A DNA stretch of 64,000 nt, from positions 89,252-153,251 of the forward strand of contig JAOVVO010000127.1 in assembly GCA_028564675.1 (NCBI GenBank), in the 5' to 3' direction. Below the pieces are notes generated by a model. It saw only the letters and a list, made by a program, of their open reading frames with translations, was not told the origin of the DNA and did not search any database. A program made the translations under genes and the position numbers. Source of the stretch: Onchocerca lupi (taxonomy: Eukaryota > Nematoda > Chromadorea > Rhabditida > Onchocercidae). This document shows, piece after piece, positions 1-12,800 of the stretch (its first letter is position 1; each line of letters begins with the position of its first letter).

Positions 1-114
1 GAGCAAGTTGATCATTAATCTTTGAATCATTAAAATCCGCAGAATCATCGGATAAAAATGAAGAATTAGTTAACTGATTATAATCATTAGGATAGTAACC
101 ATCAGAACGACCTG
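1..114 (-). other. Candidate partial exon at the left edge, unidentified
   Basis: After a minus-strand TTAACAG acceptor (about 115-121) one frame stays open to the window edge for about 37 codons, beginning RSDGYYPNDYNQLTN and rich in S, D and N. A second possible short exon (about 160-195) reads KSLAKQNPKKRR before a GTATGT donor. These could be exons of a gene lying further left. No homology was recognised and chance is possible. Confidence 0.2.
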
Positions 115-273
115 TTAAGATTCATAAGGAAGGAAGATAGTAAGGAAGTAACATACACGTCGTTTTTTAGGATTCTGCTTAGCAAGAGATTTTTCTTGAA
201 TACAAGTGAAATTTTTTCAAAGCTAAGTATAATCGCAAAGAAACAGCACTATATAAGCTAAGTTTTGAACTAA

Positions 274-415
274 CTATCGGCGACGACCATTAAGCGATAA
301 GAATTGGATCCACTGACCAAGAAAATCTCTCACTATTAGATATCCAGGAGCTAAAAATTTTTCGACGGAAAAATATTCAATTTTTCCAATAGAATCCTCA
401 GAAAAACCAATGAAT
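274..415 (-). other. Candidate orphan exon ending in a stop, unidentified
   Basis: On the minus strand an acceptor-like TATCTAG is followed by about 46 open codons ending in TAG at 274-276. The reading includes LAPGYLIVRDFLGQWIQFL. I recognise no family. Its phase does not join to the last GOLPH3 exon in the window, so it is not the missing GOLPH3 terminus. It could be the last exon of a neighbouring gene or a chance open frame in AT-rich DNA. Confidence 0.2.
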
Positions 416-756
416 CTAGATACAAATTATACCCAAATTACATTTAAATTAATCAGCATATTACAGTTGTATATTGTCGACGAAATTCATTCGCTTCTGA
501 TGAAGATGATGACAAGCTCTATTTCATACTTCAAAAACTGTAGCTATTTTCCAAAACAATTTTTCATTTATTTGGAAAAAAAAGTAATATAGTTGGTGTT
601 GAAATACTATTAAAATAATGGAATCTATATGAATAAGATAAAAAGAATCTATATAAATCAGATAAAAAGACGTAAGTGAGTCAGGTAAAAATTTTTGCCT
701 CTCAGAAAACAGATTTGCCAAACCATAAATTACCCACAATTTAACAAAAAGCTAAC

Positions 757-3051
757 CTGATCGCAAAGAGGGTTAAAAGCATTTTCTAAAACATCACTGG
801 CATGAGCCAACAATACCAATGACATCATCCTTTTCTCCATTCTTTGTACATCATTAGTCCATCGAGACAATACAGTTTCTTGTACTTTCTAAAAAAAAAA
901 AAAAAAAAAAAAATGCTTAAAACCTTCACCTCATTTTTTTTGATCGATAGCAAAAATAATTACTGGTTTAAACTTCAACTTTCTTCCGGCAACAATTGCA
1001 AAAGAAATATTGCAGAAGTAAAATGTTTACTTCAACAGGAGTAAAATGACATTTTACTAAAATTTTGATGCAAGAAAAAGAAACACATGACAATCAAGAG
1101 CAGATAGTTTTATTTCGACAAATGGTTATTCACTAAATGACGTAACGTCCAATTTAATTTTAAAGAAAAATAAGATTCGATTTTTATTTTTTTTTGAAAA
1201 GCATGGGCATGAAGGTTTAAACTGAATGAAACGTAGACGTTTATTTCGTAAGTAGAACTGGCACTGCGAGATCAATTAAACTAACTTCTACAAGCTTTAC
1301 ATTAATTTTCAAAATAAAAAAATAAATGTGATTGTTTCACTTATTTTTCCTTTAAAGTATATTGACATATGGCATAAATTAAAAAAAAAAAAAACGATGT
1401 TTTTAAAATATTTAAATTTTGCAACTAGAACGAACTATAAATAGCCAAATATAGCAGAGTATGATCTGACCACAATAACTTTTCAGTAATTCAAAGCTTT
1501 TGCATTAAAAACCCGAATGTTAAAGTGAACGCTCCTTTATAATCCAGAGCAATTTTTACAACACCAACACAAGGATTGATAAGCCTTGAACTTCCAGCTG
1601 TTTATTACTTAATTTATTTCTAGAAAAAAAAAATGTTAACCTTTATCAGTTTTTGTTTCATGTTGCCGTCGTGAAGTGGATGAGTAGTCATGTCGAAAAG
1701 AAAAAAATTTTGCTTTTCCGTTGTTAGTATACCCTTTTCAACCAAATTTTTCGCCAATCGCTCACGTACATTACGAAGCTAAACGAAACAGTTTAGCATT
1801 ATTCAACACTTTTAACTCACAGTTGATTCTCGAAATTTAAATGAATAGCTTAGGCCATATATCTTTCAAAATCTATCCAAGATAAAAATTTTCATTTTTC
1901 CCTGAAGAAAAGATATAAACTTTAAGTCTCTCAAAAACTGAAAATGGGAAATTATGAAAATTAACTTGATAACGCAATTTGAGTGGATTCCACGTCTCAC
2001 CACTGAGATATTCAATCCAATTTGTCACAGTTTCTGGTGGCTGTGTTTCCTTGATATGCTTTAGTGCTTCGTCCAAAATCACATCGCCTGTAGGTTGATC
2101 ACTCTTCAATAAGACCTAAAGTACGGATAGATTTCAAATGCGTCGGTATCAAAATAAATAAAAAGCATTCCTATCTTTTTAAGGAAAAGAATTAAACTTT
2201 ATGACGCAAAAATTGTTTCTCCTAGAAATTATTCTTTTCTATTTAAAAGCAATGTATGAAAGAATTTTTAAAATACAAAATAAATTTGCAAAAAAAAAAA
2301 AAAATAATCCTAAATCTTCCCTGAGTTATTCTTAAAATAAGATATCAAAGATACTACAAAATCTAACAAAAGTATATCCATCTAAGAAATATTAGAAAAA
2401 ATAAACCTTTCTGCTCATTAAACTCTTCTTCCTCATTCCAGATTTTTCCAATTCGATTCGGTTTCTTAGTGCCAATTCAGTGAGAATGCATCCACGAAGA
2501 CCACTACTGATACAATCGTTCCAAAATGAAGTGTAACCCTGAATAATAACAAAGAATTTACTGAAATAATTACAGTTCAATCTACAATTTTCATTTGTTA
2601 GACTACCCTCGTAACTATGATAATATTTAGGAATAGAACATTAAAATCCCAAGCAAATTCGAATTATATTAGAAAAAAAAAAAAAGCTAACTTCCCTATC
2701 CTTCAATCCAAGCAGCAAGATTTGCTCCATTAATGTTAGTCTTGTAGCTTTGTCATCGTCAAACTCTCCTCTGGAATCATCACTTTCAATATTGTCAGTA
2801 TCTTTCGCAATCTAAAAAAAAAAAGCAGCGATTATGATATTAATTATCATTAGAAGTGCGGAAATATGAAAGTCGTGTAATTTCTTAACATTTAAATATT
2901 TAAAACGTCCGTCCAAGATCAATGACTGAATATGTAAAGAGAATTCTTTGAAATTCTTATCAAATATAAATAGAAATTAGCTATGTTAATGTACCTCATC
3001 ATTTTTGATGGACGAAACTGCTTTACGCCGTTGTACAAGACCGTCTGACAT
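757..3051 (-). CDS. GOLPH3: Golgi phosphoprotein 3 (GOLPH3), 3' end missing
   Basis: GOLPH3 is a peripheral PI4P-binding Golgi protein that retains glycosyltransferases and, in animals, links Golgi membranes to MYO18A. Six exons join in phase: 2995-3051, 2692-2811, 2407-2538, 1966-2115, 1641-1778 and 757-888. Together they give 243 codons that align along the human protein (298 aa). Diagnostic stretches are LTLMEQILLLGLKDREGYTS, LKHIKETQPPETVTNWIEYL and LAHASDVLENAFNPL. The PI4P-pocket residues known from human GOLPH3 (W81, R90, R171, R174) are present as W65, R74, R155 and R158. The last ~38 residues, expected to end in an ANEV-WAV-like motif, were not found before the left edge, although exon 6 ends in a good GTTAGC donor. 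An acceptor TTTCAG lies about 32 nt upstream of the ATG. Confidence 0.95.
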
Positions 3052-3680
3052 TTCACGTTTTCGTTAATTTTTATGATTCAAACCTGAAATTCAAAGAAAG
3101 ACGCTGTAATATCCGTTAAGCTCGAAAGGTTGAAACAAAGATGCGCTCGAAACAAAAATGTGAATAGCATGTTTGAAACCAGTGGTCGTTCTATGGAAAA
3201 ATTCCCATCAATCGTTACGATCATTACTGTTGCATGTCGAATCGAAAAAAAAATCGCTCTTTTTTTTTCTCTCTCTCTTTCATCAGATTGAAATACAAGA
3301 ATGTAAAAAAAAAAAAAACATGAAAATGCAAAAAGCAAGGGAATTATTCAACAGTTACTTTCATACAATCAGTAAGTAAATCAGAAAATCCGTTCTCTCA
3401 CCTCCTTCTTCTTCTTCTCTTTCTCTCATTAATTAAAGATATAATGCGAAAACATAGGAAAAGAATGATCAGGTCATTTCCTCTCCTCTCTCAACATTCG
3501 AAAGAAGAGAATAATCCAGGATGTAAACATTTTGAATAAATTGTAAACATCAATAAATTAAATATTCCTACTATGCATAGTGGCATAGTTATTTAATACT
3601 AAATTTATCAAAATAAAATGTTTGACCTATAAAGGAGAGGTAAAGCACAAACTAGCCCTGAAATACTGAAATGAAGAGGA

Positions 3681-3711
<31 letters not shown>

Positions 3712-3728
3712 GAGAGAGAGAGAGAGGG
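3681..3728 (+). repeat. (GA)n microsatellite
   Basis: About 48 bp of nearly uninterrupted GA dinucleotides, broken only by GGG steps near 3701 and 3727. It lies in the shared upstream region of two divergent genes. Confidence 0.9.
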
Positions 3729-4308
3729 AGCAGTACGGTTTGTTTCCCTCCGAGAATTACCTTCAATATAATTCTCAGCGTTCCTGTCCCGCTAACATTT
3801 CGCTACCTTACTGACGAAGGATGAAGAAGCAGAGAAAGAGGAAATGTCCAGTAAAAATCATCAACGGTGCTTCTTGGCTAATTATACTTTTCTCATGAAA
3901 TTCAATTTCTACCTAGTTCTTCCGGATTCACTCCTCCTTCTTGGCTTATTTACCTCGAAAAATCGGTCTTTCCGCCTAATCACATGATTATTCCGCCTTT
4001 CTCTCACTCTTCTCATATCCATAGATGGTCAAAATTTCGTTGTGAGAGAATCAAAGTAGTGTACAACTGTAACTATCACCTAGCAGTGTTTTTAAGGGAT
4101 TTTGTTGACGATCATCGAGTAACGATTCTGACATTTTCAGGATAGAGATGCCAATGATAATGGATTGTAATTAAATACAGAATTTTTTATTGAAATACCT
4201 GCAATGCTAAACCTGGACTGTTGGAATTATATTATGAATCTAAAATAGTGCTGAATTTAATATATAGTAATGGTTGGTTATAAATTACTTCTTTTGTAGA
4301 TACAAATT

Positions 4309-4370
4309 TATTTTTTTTTTTTTTTTTTTTGAAATTTTCATCTTGAATGAAGTATAGAATAGCGTTTTTT

Positions 4371-4410
<40 letters not shown>
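4309..4410 (+). repeat. Long poly(T) tracts
   Basis: Two T homopolymers (about 4309-4330 and 4371-4410) flank a short mixed segment immediately upstream of the ARFRP1 start. Homopolymers of this kind occur throughout the window and their exact length may be affected by sequencing error. Confidence 0.85.
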
Positions 4411-4414
<4 letters not shown>

Positions 4415-4456
4415 ATTCGATAAATAAAGAAGAGAAGCATATTTATCACAGAAAAT

Positions 4457-6015
4457 ATGTATACACTTGGTGCTGGTATATGGCAACGTTTGAGGCGAAA
4501 GAGCAATTATTATATTGTCATTGTTGGATTGGATAATGCTGGAAAAACAGTAAGTATCTTTGAAATGTAATAATATGGCATGATATCGTGATTGAAACTG
4601 AGAATTTTTGTTAATTTTTCAGGTTGTACTTGTGAAAAAAATTTTCAGAATTCACAAGATATAATGAAAATTTTCATTTTTTTCTGACAATTATAAATTT
4701 TTTCAGTTTTTTAAACTTTTTCAAGCTTTTAAACTGTTATGAGCTGATGAAATCGTTTTTATTTTTCTATTCTTTGTTTCAATGTTTTGCTTTTTCGTTT
4801 ATTAATTTTGGCAGTACGATAAAATGCCCTTCTTAATGAAAAATAATCGGTAGAGACTGTGCAGAATATTTGAAGTTATATTGAGATGGATGAGATGTAA
4901 ACTATTTGTAGACCTTTCTGGAACAGATGAAATCAAGGTTTATAAAAAATTATCAGATGTTAAATCCGCTCAAAATTACAAGCACTGTTGGTTTAAATAG
5001 TAAGCCAATTTTTTATATTTTTACGAAATTGTGCATAATAAAAACATTTTATTGATTCTTGGAAATATTCATGTCGAGAAAATGAAGACATTTGCATTAT
5101 ATTATATTTTACTGAACTTTTTTCTCTTTTTTTTTTTCGGATAGATTTATTTATTTGAACACAACAAGATCTATTATCAGTAAACATTTTATTCAGTCCT
5201 ATTTCCGATGTGATTATATAATCTTACTCATTTATTGATTTGCACAATCATAAGTGATAGCAATGACTCTGTGTTAGTTTGTTTTCACTTGTTTCGGACA
5301 AAAAAATTTTAATATCAAACATATTGGTGAAGATAAATATAATGTTTAGCGAAGAAATTATAAACTATATTGTAAACTATTCCTTTTTATGAAAATCAAA
5401 GATAGATTATTTCAAAATAAGGTACTTCAATCTGAGTTGTATGGCAATTGTTGCAGTTGGGACAGTTGTACTGGGCTCTCTCTGTCTTAATTTTTGGGAT
5501 CTTGGAGGACAGAAAGAACTGCAATCACTTTGGCACAGATATTTCGAGGATTCGCAAGCACTTATATTTGTAGTTGATTCCTGTGATCCTGATCGATTCC
5601 CGGAAGTTGCTGATGTCTTCAGTAAGTTTGCAAATAATATCCTTATATTTTGAAGATATAATTTCAAACCAAGATTTCCAAGTATCAAAGATTTTTTTTT
5701 AATTAGAAAAAATCACACAGAATATGAACGTTAAATTATTTTCAAATTTCAGGAAATTAAAATTTGCTAATTTCAGAACTAGTCATGAACAGTGAAGCTG
5801 TTCAGAAAATGCCAGTTTTGGTAGCTTGTAACAAAAGCGATGTAGAAGAACGCATGGGAACAGAAATAATCAGAGCTTTAATGACAGATGATAGGCATAT
5901 AGGTGATCTAGCTCTCATACCGATATCCGCATTACAAGGCCTTAATATTGAGCGTTGTGTACGATGGCTTTGTACAGTGCTAACACGGAATGATTCTTTA
6001 ATTGATCTCAGTTGA
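4457..6015 (+). CDS. ARFRP1: ARF-related GTPase ARFRP1 (Arl3p-like)
   Basis: This is a small GTPase of the trans-Golgi. In animals and yeast it recruits ARL1 and golgins after membrane docking through SYS1. Four exons (4457-4549, 4912-4999, 5457-5621, 5777-6015) encode 194 aa, close to human ARFRP1 at 201. The P-loop GLDNAGKT is at 24-31, the switch II motif WDLGGQ at 74-79, and the G4 motif is NKSD at 134-137 where most ARFs have NKQD. The protein begins MYTL, as in human ARFRP1, and lacks the Gly2 myristoylation site of ARFs. This fits the family's N-terminal acetylation route to SYS1. A TTTATCACAG acceptor ends 5 nt before the ATG, consistent with trans-splicing. The body shows the family signature GLN-GTV before the WDLGGQ box. 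Confidence 0.95.
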
Positions 6016-7040
6016 TGGTACCTTTATTCTTTCACTTTTATGATCTTCAATCTGTGATATTTTTAAAATTGTTAGCTTTTTTGCAAATCTCGATATATTC
6101 GAGGCAAAAACTTGTTTTGTTTTATAATTAACTATAAAATCCAGGACATCAGAGACCGTTACAATCAAAATATAAATTCATATTTGTCCTTATTGATCGT
6201 TTATTATCGAATCTCTTGATAATTTTTACTTTCGATGAGCTATTTTATTGATACTAAAACTTGAATCATAATATTTATCTGCATAAGGATAAACCCATAA
6301 ACTTCAAGTTCTGCATAGTCCCCACAAAGATCAATACAAAAAACATTCACTATCCAGAATTCCGCGCTTGGAATTTTTCTTCTGTTCATCGTTTTTTCAT
6401 AATAATAGAGTCCTATAGTGATAGTACCAGAAAGAATAAAAAAATGATTCTATGACAAAAGCCATCTTATCTTCTGGGAAGAACTCTGATCTAACAAAGA
6501 TCAAGGAAAATAGTGACTAAATGTGTACGGAAAAATAATCAGATAAATGAAAATAGATTTATTGATAGCAGCCCACAGTAACAGAAAAGAATCAAATAAA
6601 TGAATAAGCAGAAAACTAAACATCTTTGATTGTTGAAGCTCTCAATTAAATGTAATAAAGGCACCGATGTGAAACGCAAATATTGATGGTATTTTTCCGC
6701 TTTACCAATAATTATTCAAATCGAACATGGGATTTTTGAAAGCGAAGAATGCAGCTTAATAAAAGTACGCTTCAGATCGATCGTAACAATAAACCAAAAG
6801 CATGATAAAAACATAACTATTAACAAAAAGAGACACACTTAAAACATGATATATCACATTGAACGAAATAGCTTCAAATTCAAATTTCAACGTATAATTT
6901 AATTTGAAAAGACTGCAAAACCTTCAGAAAAAAAAGTAATTAAAATTAAAGCTGATGCTTCTCCGATCATGATATTTCCCGTATCTTCCCGCAACAAATA
7001 AAAGATGAGGGCGGATGAACGTAATGAAAATCAATTTGAG
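6016..7040. other. Intergenic, convergent 3' ends
   Basis: ARFRP1 and the minus-strand Nudix gene converge here. The region is AT-rich and has no supported exon. An AATAAA near 6436 could serve ARFRP1 and a TTTATT near 6557 could serve the Nudix gene, but both lie 400 nt or more from the stops, so these assignments are weak. Confidence 0.5.
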
Positions 7041-7991
7041 CTACATTCTACAAATGTGTTCAATAATACATGTTTGCGAATGTTTCACCCGTCGCAATGC
7101 TTCTTCTAGGCTTACCCATTCCCGCTGTCGACCGAAACAGCCATCCTCCCATTCCTTCAATTCTTCCTTAACCGTTAACAGAAATACCACGGTCCGATGC
7201 CGTCTTTCTTCATTCTAAATCACAGCTAAATGATAAGTTCGTTTTTTTCTTTTTTTTTTAGCTTGAATACATTAAAAAAGAACTGGAAAATGAAAATGGG
7301 TCAAGGAATTTTTTCTCATCATTTCTGCTAATTCCATTTACATTCCAGAACTTAATCTAAGTAATCATAAAAAATTAAAATAAATGAAAGAATAATCTAA
7401 AATCGGAGATCTGCTGCAATATCCTATAATGAAGATATATTGGAATTTTCATCTCCAATAATGTAGTCATTAACTATATCATATGAAAAGGAGCTATGAT
7501 TTCACGATTACCATAACATAAGAACGGAGTTTATCTCATCCATCTATTTTAATTCTTCTGCTATCTTATCTATTTGCTCTATAAAAAATTCTGATTTGGA
7601 AAGCGCATAAATTATGCCGAATTATTTCAATCTCTAAAATTTTATTAAGAAACATTTCAAGTAGCAGCAAAAATAAGAAAGATACTTACTCTAAATTCCC
7701 CCACACGAGCCAAGATTTCCGCCTTAACTCCAGCTTCCTCAAAAACCTCACGTAAAGCAGCATCCGATTCATTTTCATTCTTCTCAATGCCGCCACCCGG
7801 AATGATCCATCGACCATCGTCCTTACCACCGGTAATCAACAAGATTTCCCGATTGCTACCCTCACCACGGATGCATACTCCAGCAGCTCGTAGACGAAAT
7901 CCCTCAGCATCTCGCACTCTCTCTCCATTATTCTTCCGCATTAGCCAAAACAACCGATTGGGTGTTACAATAAAGTCATCGCTACCGAACA
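7041..7991 (-). CDS. Nudix hydrolase, DIPP/NUDT3-like (5' end unresolved)
   Basis: The closest family is the diphosphoinositol polyphosphate phosphohydrolases (NUDT3/4), which remove the beta-phosphate of inositol pyrophosphates and also hydrolyse diadenosine polyphosphates. Two exons are clear, 7690-7991 and 7041-7214. Translating from the in-frame ATG at 7939-7941 gives 141 aa. The Nudix box has G50, E56, R64, E65, E68, E69 and G71 in the Gx5Ex7REUxEExGU spacing. The downstream exon carries the NUDT3-like ERRHRTVVFLLTVKEEL followed by a WED motif. The upstream exon stays open 16 codons beyond that ATG to an acceptor TTCTCAG (7992-7993), so either an earlier coding exon exists or this acceptor takes a spliced leader. 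The C-terminus is shorter than in human DIPPs. Substrate specificity is inferred from similarity only. Confidence 0.85.
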
Positions 7992-9893
7992 CTGAGAACA
8001 GAATAAAGTTTATAGATGGAAAGATAAAGAATATTTCGAATTCAACTTTAAACGATTCTAATTATATCGATCTTCGAAATGAGTTACACCTTCATTTCTT
8101 ATCATATCTTATAACAAAATGGAACATCTGCGGAAAATGCAAAAAAAAAAAAAAAAAAAAAAAAGAACTACCATATCAAGGATGAGGAGCAGTCATGAAA
8201 GAGATCAGGAAGGTGCAGAAGAGTGAAATGGTCATGCTGCGGAGTAAAATGTAAAAGAGTGAAATTAATGGGATGAATTGAACTAGGAAATGGAATAGTT
8301 TAAGCGATGATTAAGCTTTGCGAAAGGCCGGCATTTTATCATCAGAGATTTCACTTACTTTTTTTTTCAATTTTTCTGATATCTTATTTCGCCTTTTGAA
8401 AAATTTAAAATGAAATATTTGAGACAATCTTATAAAAACAATAACCAAGAAATGAAAACAGAATCACCACCATAAAAGCGATTATCTAGCCATTATGATT
8501 GAAATTGAAATATCAAATGCTAGCAAGTCCAGATACTAGCCATCTACAGTATCTCCAAACTAATCAAATACCGTATCAAAGTAAATTCCCTGAGGCCATA
8601 CATGCAACAAATTATCCTTCATTCCGATATAAATGAGGGAAACCAAGGAGAGAGTTCTGGGAACAACCACCTAACAGTTCGGGAAGCTCCCAATTCGCAA
8701 CCACAGTAACCACGACCTCAACTCTAAACCAACACAAAACACTAAGTCAACTTACCTGCGCCAATGAACTCATTTAATGACAACCTTATTTTACACAGCC
8801 TCAATTAAGGCTTCTATGAAAACGTACCGCAGTCCTCATAGTTGGAGGTCGAGGTTATTGCTGTAGGAGGATTCGGTCCTTTGCATGTCATTATGTGGTC
8901 TGATTAGGAACTGATCGGACTGTTCGAGATCGATAAGATCGTTTGTCACCGCTATTACTTTCCTGTATAAATGAGTAGGAGTTGAAAAAATAATTCCCTT
9001 TAAATTAATGCAATATTCCGCAATAGTGAATTTTAACCGAACTTTAACTTTGATAGGGGCTGAACTTTAACCTCGATCTGATAGGGCTCCATCGACTCGA
9101 TGATTAATTTTCCATATTTGGCAGAACGATCCAATGATAAGATGAGCTTCTCAGGTATTAATTACTCATTTTATTGTGCTGTAAAAATACTTGGTGATGT
9201 CGGTAGAGTCTTTTATGAACCTTAATCTCGTTGGCCATCTGGGAATCTAACCTTGACAAGACAAAGATCATATCATTGCCATTATGTGTTTACTTAAATC
9301 GTACCTATCATATTTGGTCATTAAAGACTACAAAAAATTTGACGGCTGGATATTTTTTGCTCGCAAAATAATTCGATCTCGAAGATAATTTTGGAGTTCC
9401 TTCATCGACTGATTTGAAATTTTGAAACAATATTGCATTCGAATAAAGGCGTAGTTTTTGTATGGATATCCTACTTTTTTTTTTATGGATATATCTACTT
9501 TTTCAAATTTTAAGGATGTTTCCTACAACGCCATGTGAATGAATGATATATATTTCAGCATGATTGGAAAATTGAATTTGACATGTTAACATAGTTTACG
9601 GTTTTCACTTTTTTGAACAAAATTCTAGCAAATCAAGCAAATCGTTTTTAGTAAAAATGTCAGTGTTTTCATATTTCCAATTCCGAATTCATAAATAAAA
9701 CTGTCCTCAGTAAGCCTTAAATTTCAAAAAAAGATAGTAAAAAACAGTTCTAAGGATTTATTAATTTTTGTTAAGGCTTAGTCTTTTCTTATAGGTTCTG
9801 TTTCTTTTTCAGAATGTTTATCTTGAATTATTTCATGAAAAATTCATTTAAATCAAATTTCAAGTACGGAAAAAATCAAAAAATCAAACAATA
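7992..9893. other. Intergenic region between the Nudix gene and CDKAL1
   Basis: No exon was assigned. A minus-strand ATG followed by five codons and a perfect GTAAGT donor sits at 8756-8773 and might be a first exon of the Nudix gene. A segment at about 8600-8950 is richer in GC than its flanks and has an imperfect inverted repeat (about 8704-8725 against 8840-8862). A TTTATT at 9757-9762 is a plausible minus-strand AATAAA for CDKAL1, about 130 nt past its stop. Confidence 0.5.
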
Positions 9894-12800
9894 TTACAAC
9901 AACAGCAACCAAAAAATGAGAATCGAGATGACCGTACTAAAAGCGGTCATCCAGTAATTATACGTTAGAATTGAAATGCCAGTCATCAATAACCATGCAC
10001 TGTTATCACTGCTTATCAATACCGCTTTCATGTAAAATTTAGAAACATCTACGATACGTACTTCAACCCAACTACCCAAAAGACACTTTTTCGAAGGTAT
10101 AAGAAAATGTTCGTAGTATTTGTTATGGCCTACATAATGCCGTCGATCAGTTGCCAGTTCACAAACAAGGACTCGATGCTTCTCACCTATTCGTTCTTTA
10201 TCATATCTCGAATAAGACCGGAAGAGTGATGACATTTCTGCGGTTCGACGACGGGCCTCAAAAGAATAATTCATTTTAGATTTACCAATTAATTTAAAAT
10301 TCTGAAAAATTAATATATAACTGAACGACCATGGACTGATCACACTAGTAGAAATCTGAATGCAACCTAATTCATGAGCAATATTCTCCATTTGAATATA
10401 ATAAAAGAATTTGATAATGATGGAGACAAACTTAAATTCGTTTAACTTAATGATTTATCAGTACAAAAATATTGAAAATTCTATTTTACTAATATAGTCT
10501 CAATATTTAATTCCAGCCAATAAAATTAAAACAAAAGACTTTTGGAAATTAATGCTTTTCAAAAGATATATCTGCCAATCGTTAAATGATTTAATCCTAT
10601 ACGGCTTCAATAATTCAAATTAGTTGATCTTCTTTAATACTTTTCTAGTTTGTTTTATGCTTTTTAATTTGCACACCATTATTTATTCTGTACCGCTAAT
10701 ATATTCCAACAATAATCAGGAGATTTTCTAATTTCACAGAAGGAAATTCAAGATCTTTACGAATCTTGAAGATTCTAGAAAAATTATAAAGCATACTTCA
10801 ATGGTGTCGATTTTCTTTAGATTTGCGGCTGGAGTTCCAGTTCTTGGATAAAATTGATTAATAAATAATGAAGGAAAACGGTATTTCCGTACTAGTGCCA
10901 TGCTCTCTTCAAAATCATTTTTTGTTTCAGTTGGATATGCACAAATGAAATCTGTCGCTATGTAAATATTGGGAACGCTGCAAAATGTTCCTTTTTCACA
11001 TTGAGATGGCAAATCTGGACCCTCCATTCTTTTCAGATCCACTAGTAAATATATTTTCTACTCACAAAGTTCTAAATTATATTAATAAATTTTATTTAAT
11101 TTTAGATAGCTTTTTAAAATCTGTTTCCCATAACATTTTGCAAGACAGAAAAAAAATGTTTCCGCTGATGTTTATTAAAAATGCCTCTTTTTCCAGAATT
11201 TGAAATCTTGAACTGAGATTCTAGAATCCACTAACTTTTGGATCATGTAATCAACAACGCGGCAGAAATCAGCACAAGTATATTCACGTTTCATATCTGA
11301 TAATACAGCATCACTTGCCGACTGAACAGGTATATGAAGAAAAGAGTAAACTCTTGGATGATTTAAAATTTTCGAAATTTCCTAAAATTCACGGCAAATT
11401 TAGTAACATCAAATTAAATCTAGTGTAAAATGTTTAAATTTTGGAAATAAAATTCATCACAATTTTTCATTCGAATAAACAGGGAATTAGAAAAATCACC
11501 TCAAGGAAATCGAGTATATAAGGTGGATTTGTCATTCCTAACCGTAACATACATCCTTCAGGGATGACTTCTACTAGAGCATCCAGCAAATCTGGCAAAA
11601 CCTAAAATAAAAATTATTTCCAATAAAATATGACAGTGATTTTCCTTTCACTATTAAAAAAAAAAGATGCAGAAAATCTTCTGATAAAAAAAGAATAAAG
11701 ATATTTCACTAATATTCGGACTAATGCATGGAAGTCTTTCCATCTCCTTTCCTTTACCTTCTTTCTGTTCTTTATTAAAAAGAGAATTACAATAATTATA
11801 ATTGAAGCAACAAAAAAGAGAAAAGAGACAGTGAAAGACTTCAACAATAGAAAAGAAACAAGTTTGCTTTTCACAATCCGTTCAAATAATAATTAATTTG
11901 GAATCAATATCAAATGATCAATGTCAATATGAAGAATGGAAGAAAGATACAGAAATATTTTTCAAGAAATTGTAATTTGCATTTTTGGCAAAAAACATGT
12001 TTAGTAAGAAAATTTGTCAAATTATATTATTAAGAGTACTTCAATGGAAAAACATTATGAGATTAAATGGAAGGGTCATCTTTAAATATTTATTTTTTTT
12101 CTGCCAATGCTCAATGAAGATACAACAAATTACTTTATCATGATATATTTTTTGGAGAGATAAAAAACAACGGGTAAAACAGACCATGTCAATATCGCGA
12201 CCCCAAGCGCCCAGATCTTCGGATGTCAGCCAAAGTTCTTTGCAACCATCAGCAAATGCATTTCGTGCTCGTTCCAATAAATTATCAAGTGAAAAGCTAA
12301 CAAGATTTCCACGAGCCGATTTCGTCTTGCAATATGTGCAATGATTCAAACAACCACTACTGATTGCAAGAATCTACAAACATGATTCATTCTTACTACA
12401 TGAAAACTATCTTACTCTTAAATTTGTTTGAAAGAAAACTGAAGCAAATGGTGCACCTAATTTGATTGAATTTCTTAACAAAATGTTATTTTTTAACATT
12501 ACTTTCTCATATACACATTTCATATTCTATTGGAAAAATCTGAAAAATATTAATAATGTAAATAAAGAGTGTTGAAAGTCAAGAAGCGCGTAGTTTCAAA
12601 TGGACCAACAAGTCAGTAAACATGTTTACCGTCAAACCAATAAACATGTTTCCAGCCAAAACAGCAAACATGTTTACCACTAAAAGGAAAAGAAATTTAT
12701 TAACAAGGGATAAACATGTTTTCGGGCAAAAAGATAAACGTGTTTGCAGCCGAAAAGTTCCGATTAACAGAAAAACAAAACAAGGCCGACCAATCAAGAG

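Larger units (their letters stand above)
3052..4456. other. Intergenic region between GOLPH3 and ARFRP1
   Basis: This is the head-to-head gap between the minus-strand GOLPH3 start and the plus-strand ARFRP1 start, so it probably holds both promoters. It contains a (GA)n microsatellite (3681-3728), pyrimidine-rich CTTCTT runs (about 3400-3425) and two long T tracts just before ARFRP1. I see no coding exon in it. Confidence 0.6.

Noticed and set aside
460..500. Plus-strand VDEIH motif resembling a helicase Walker B box after a TTACAG acceptor
   Set aside because: The frame does not continue into any helicase motif and no neighbouring exon supports it.
8704..8862. Imperfect inverted repeat as transposon termini
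   Set aside because: Only about 70% complementary over ~20 bp, with no target-site duplication or transposase remnant.
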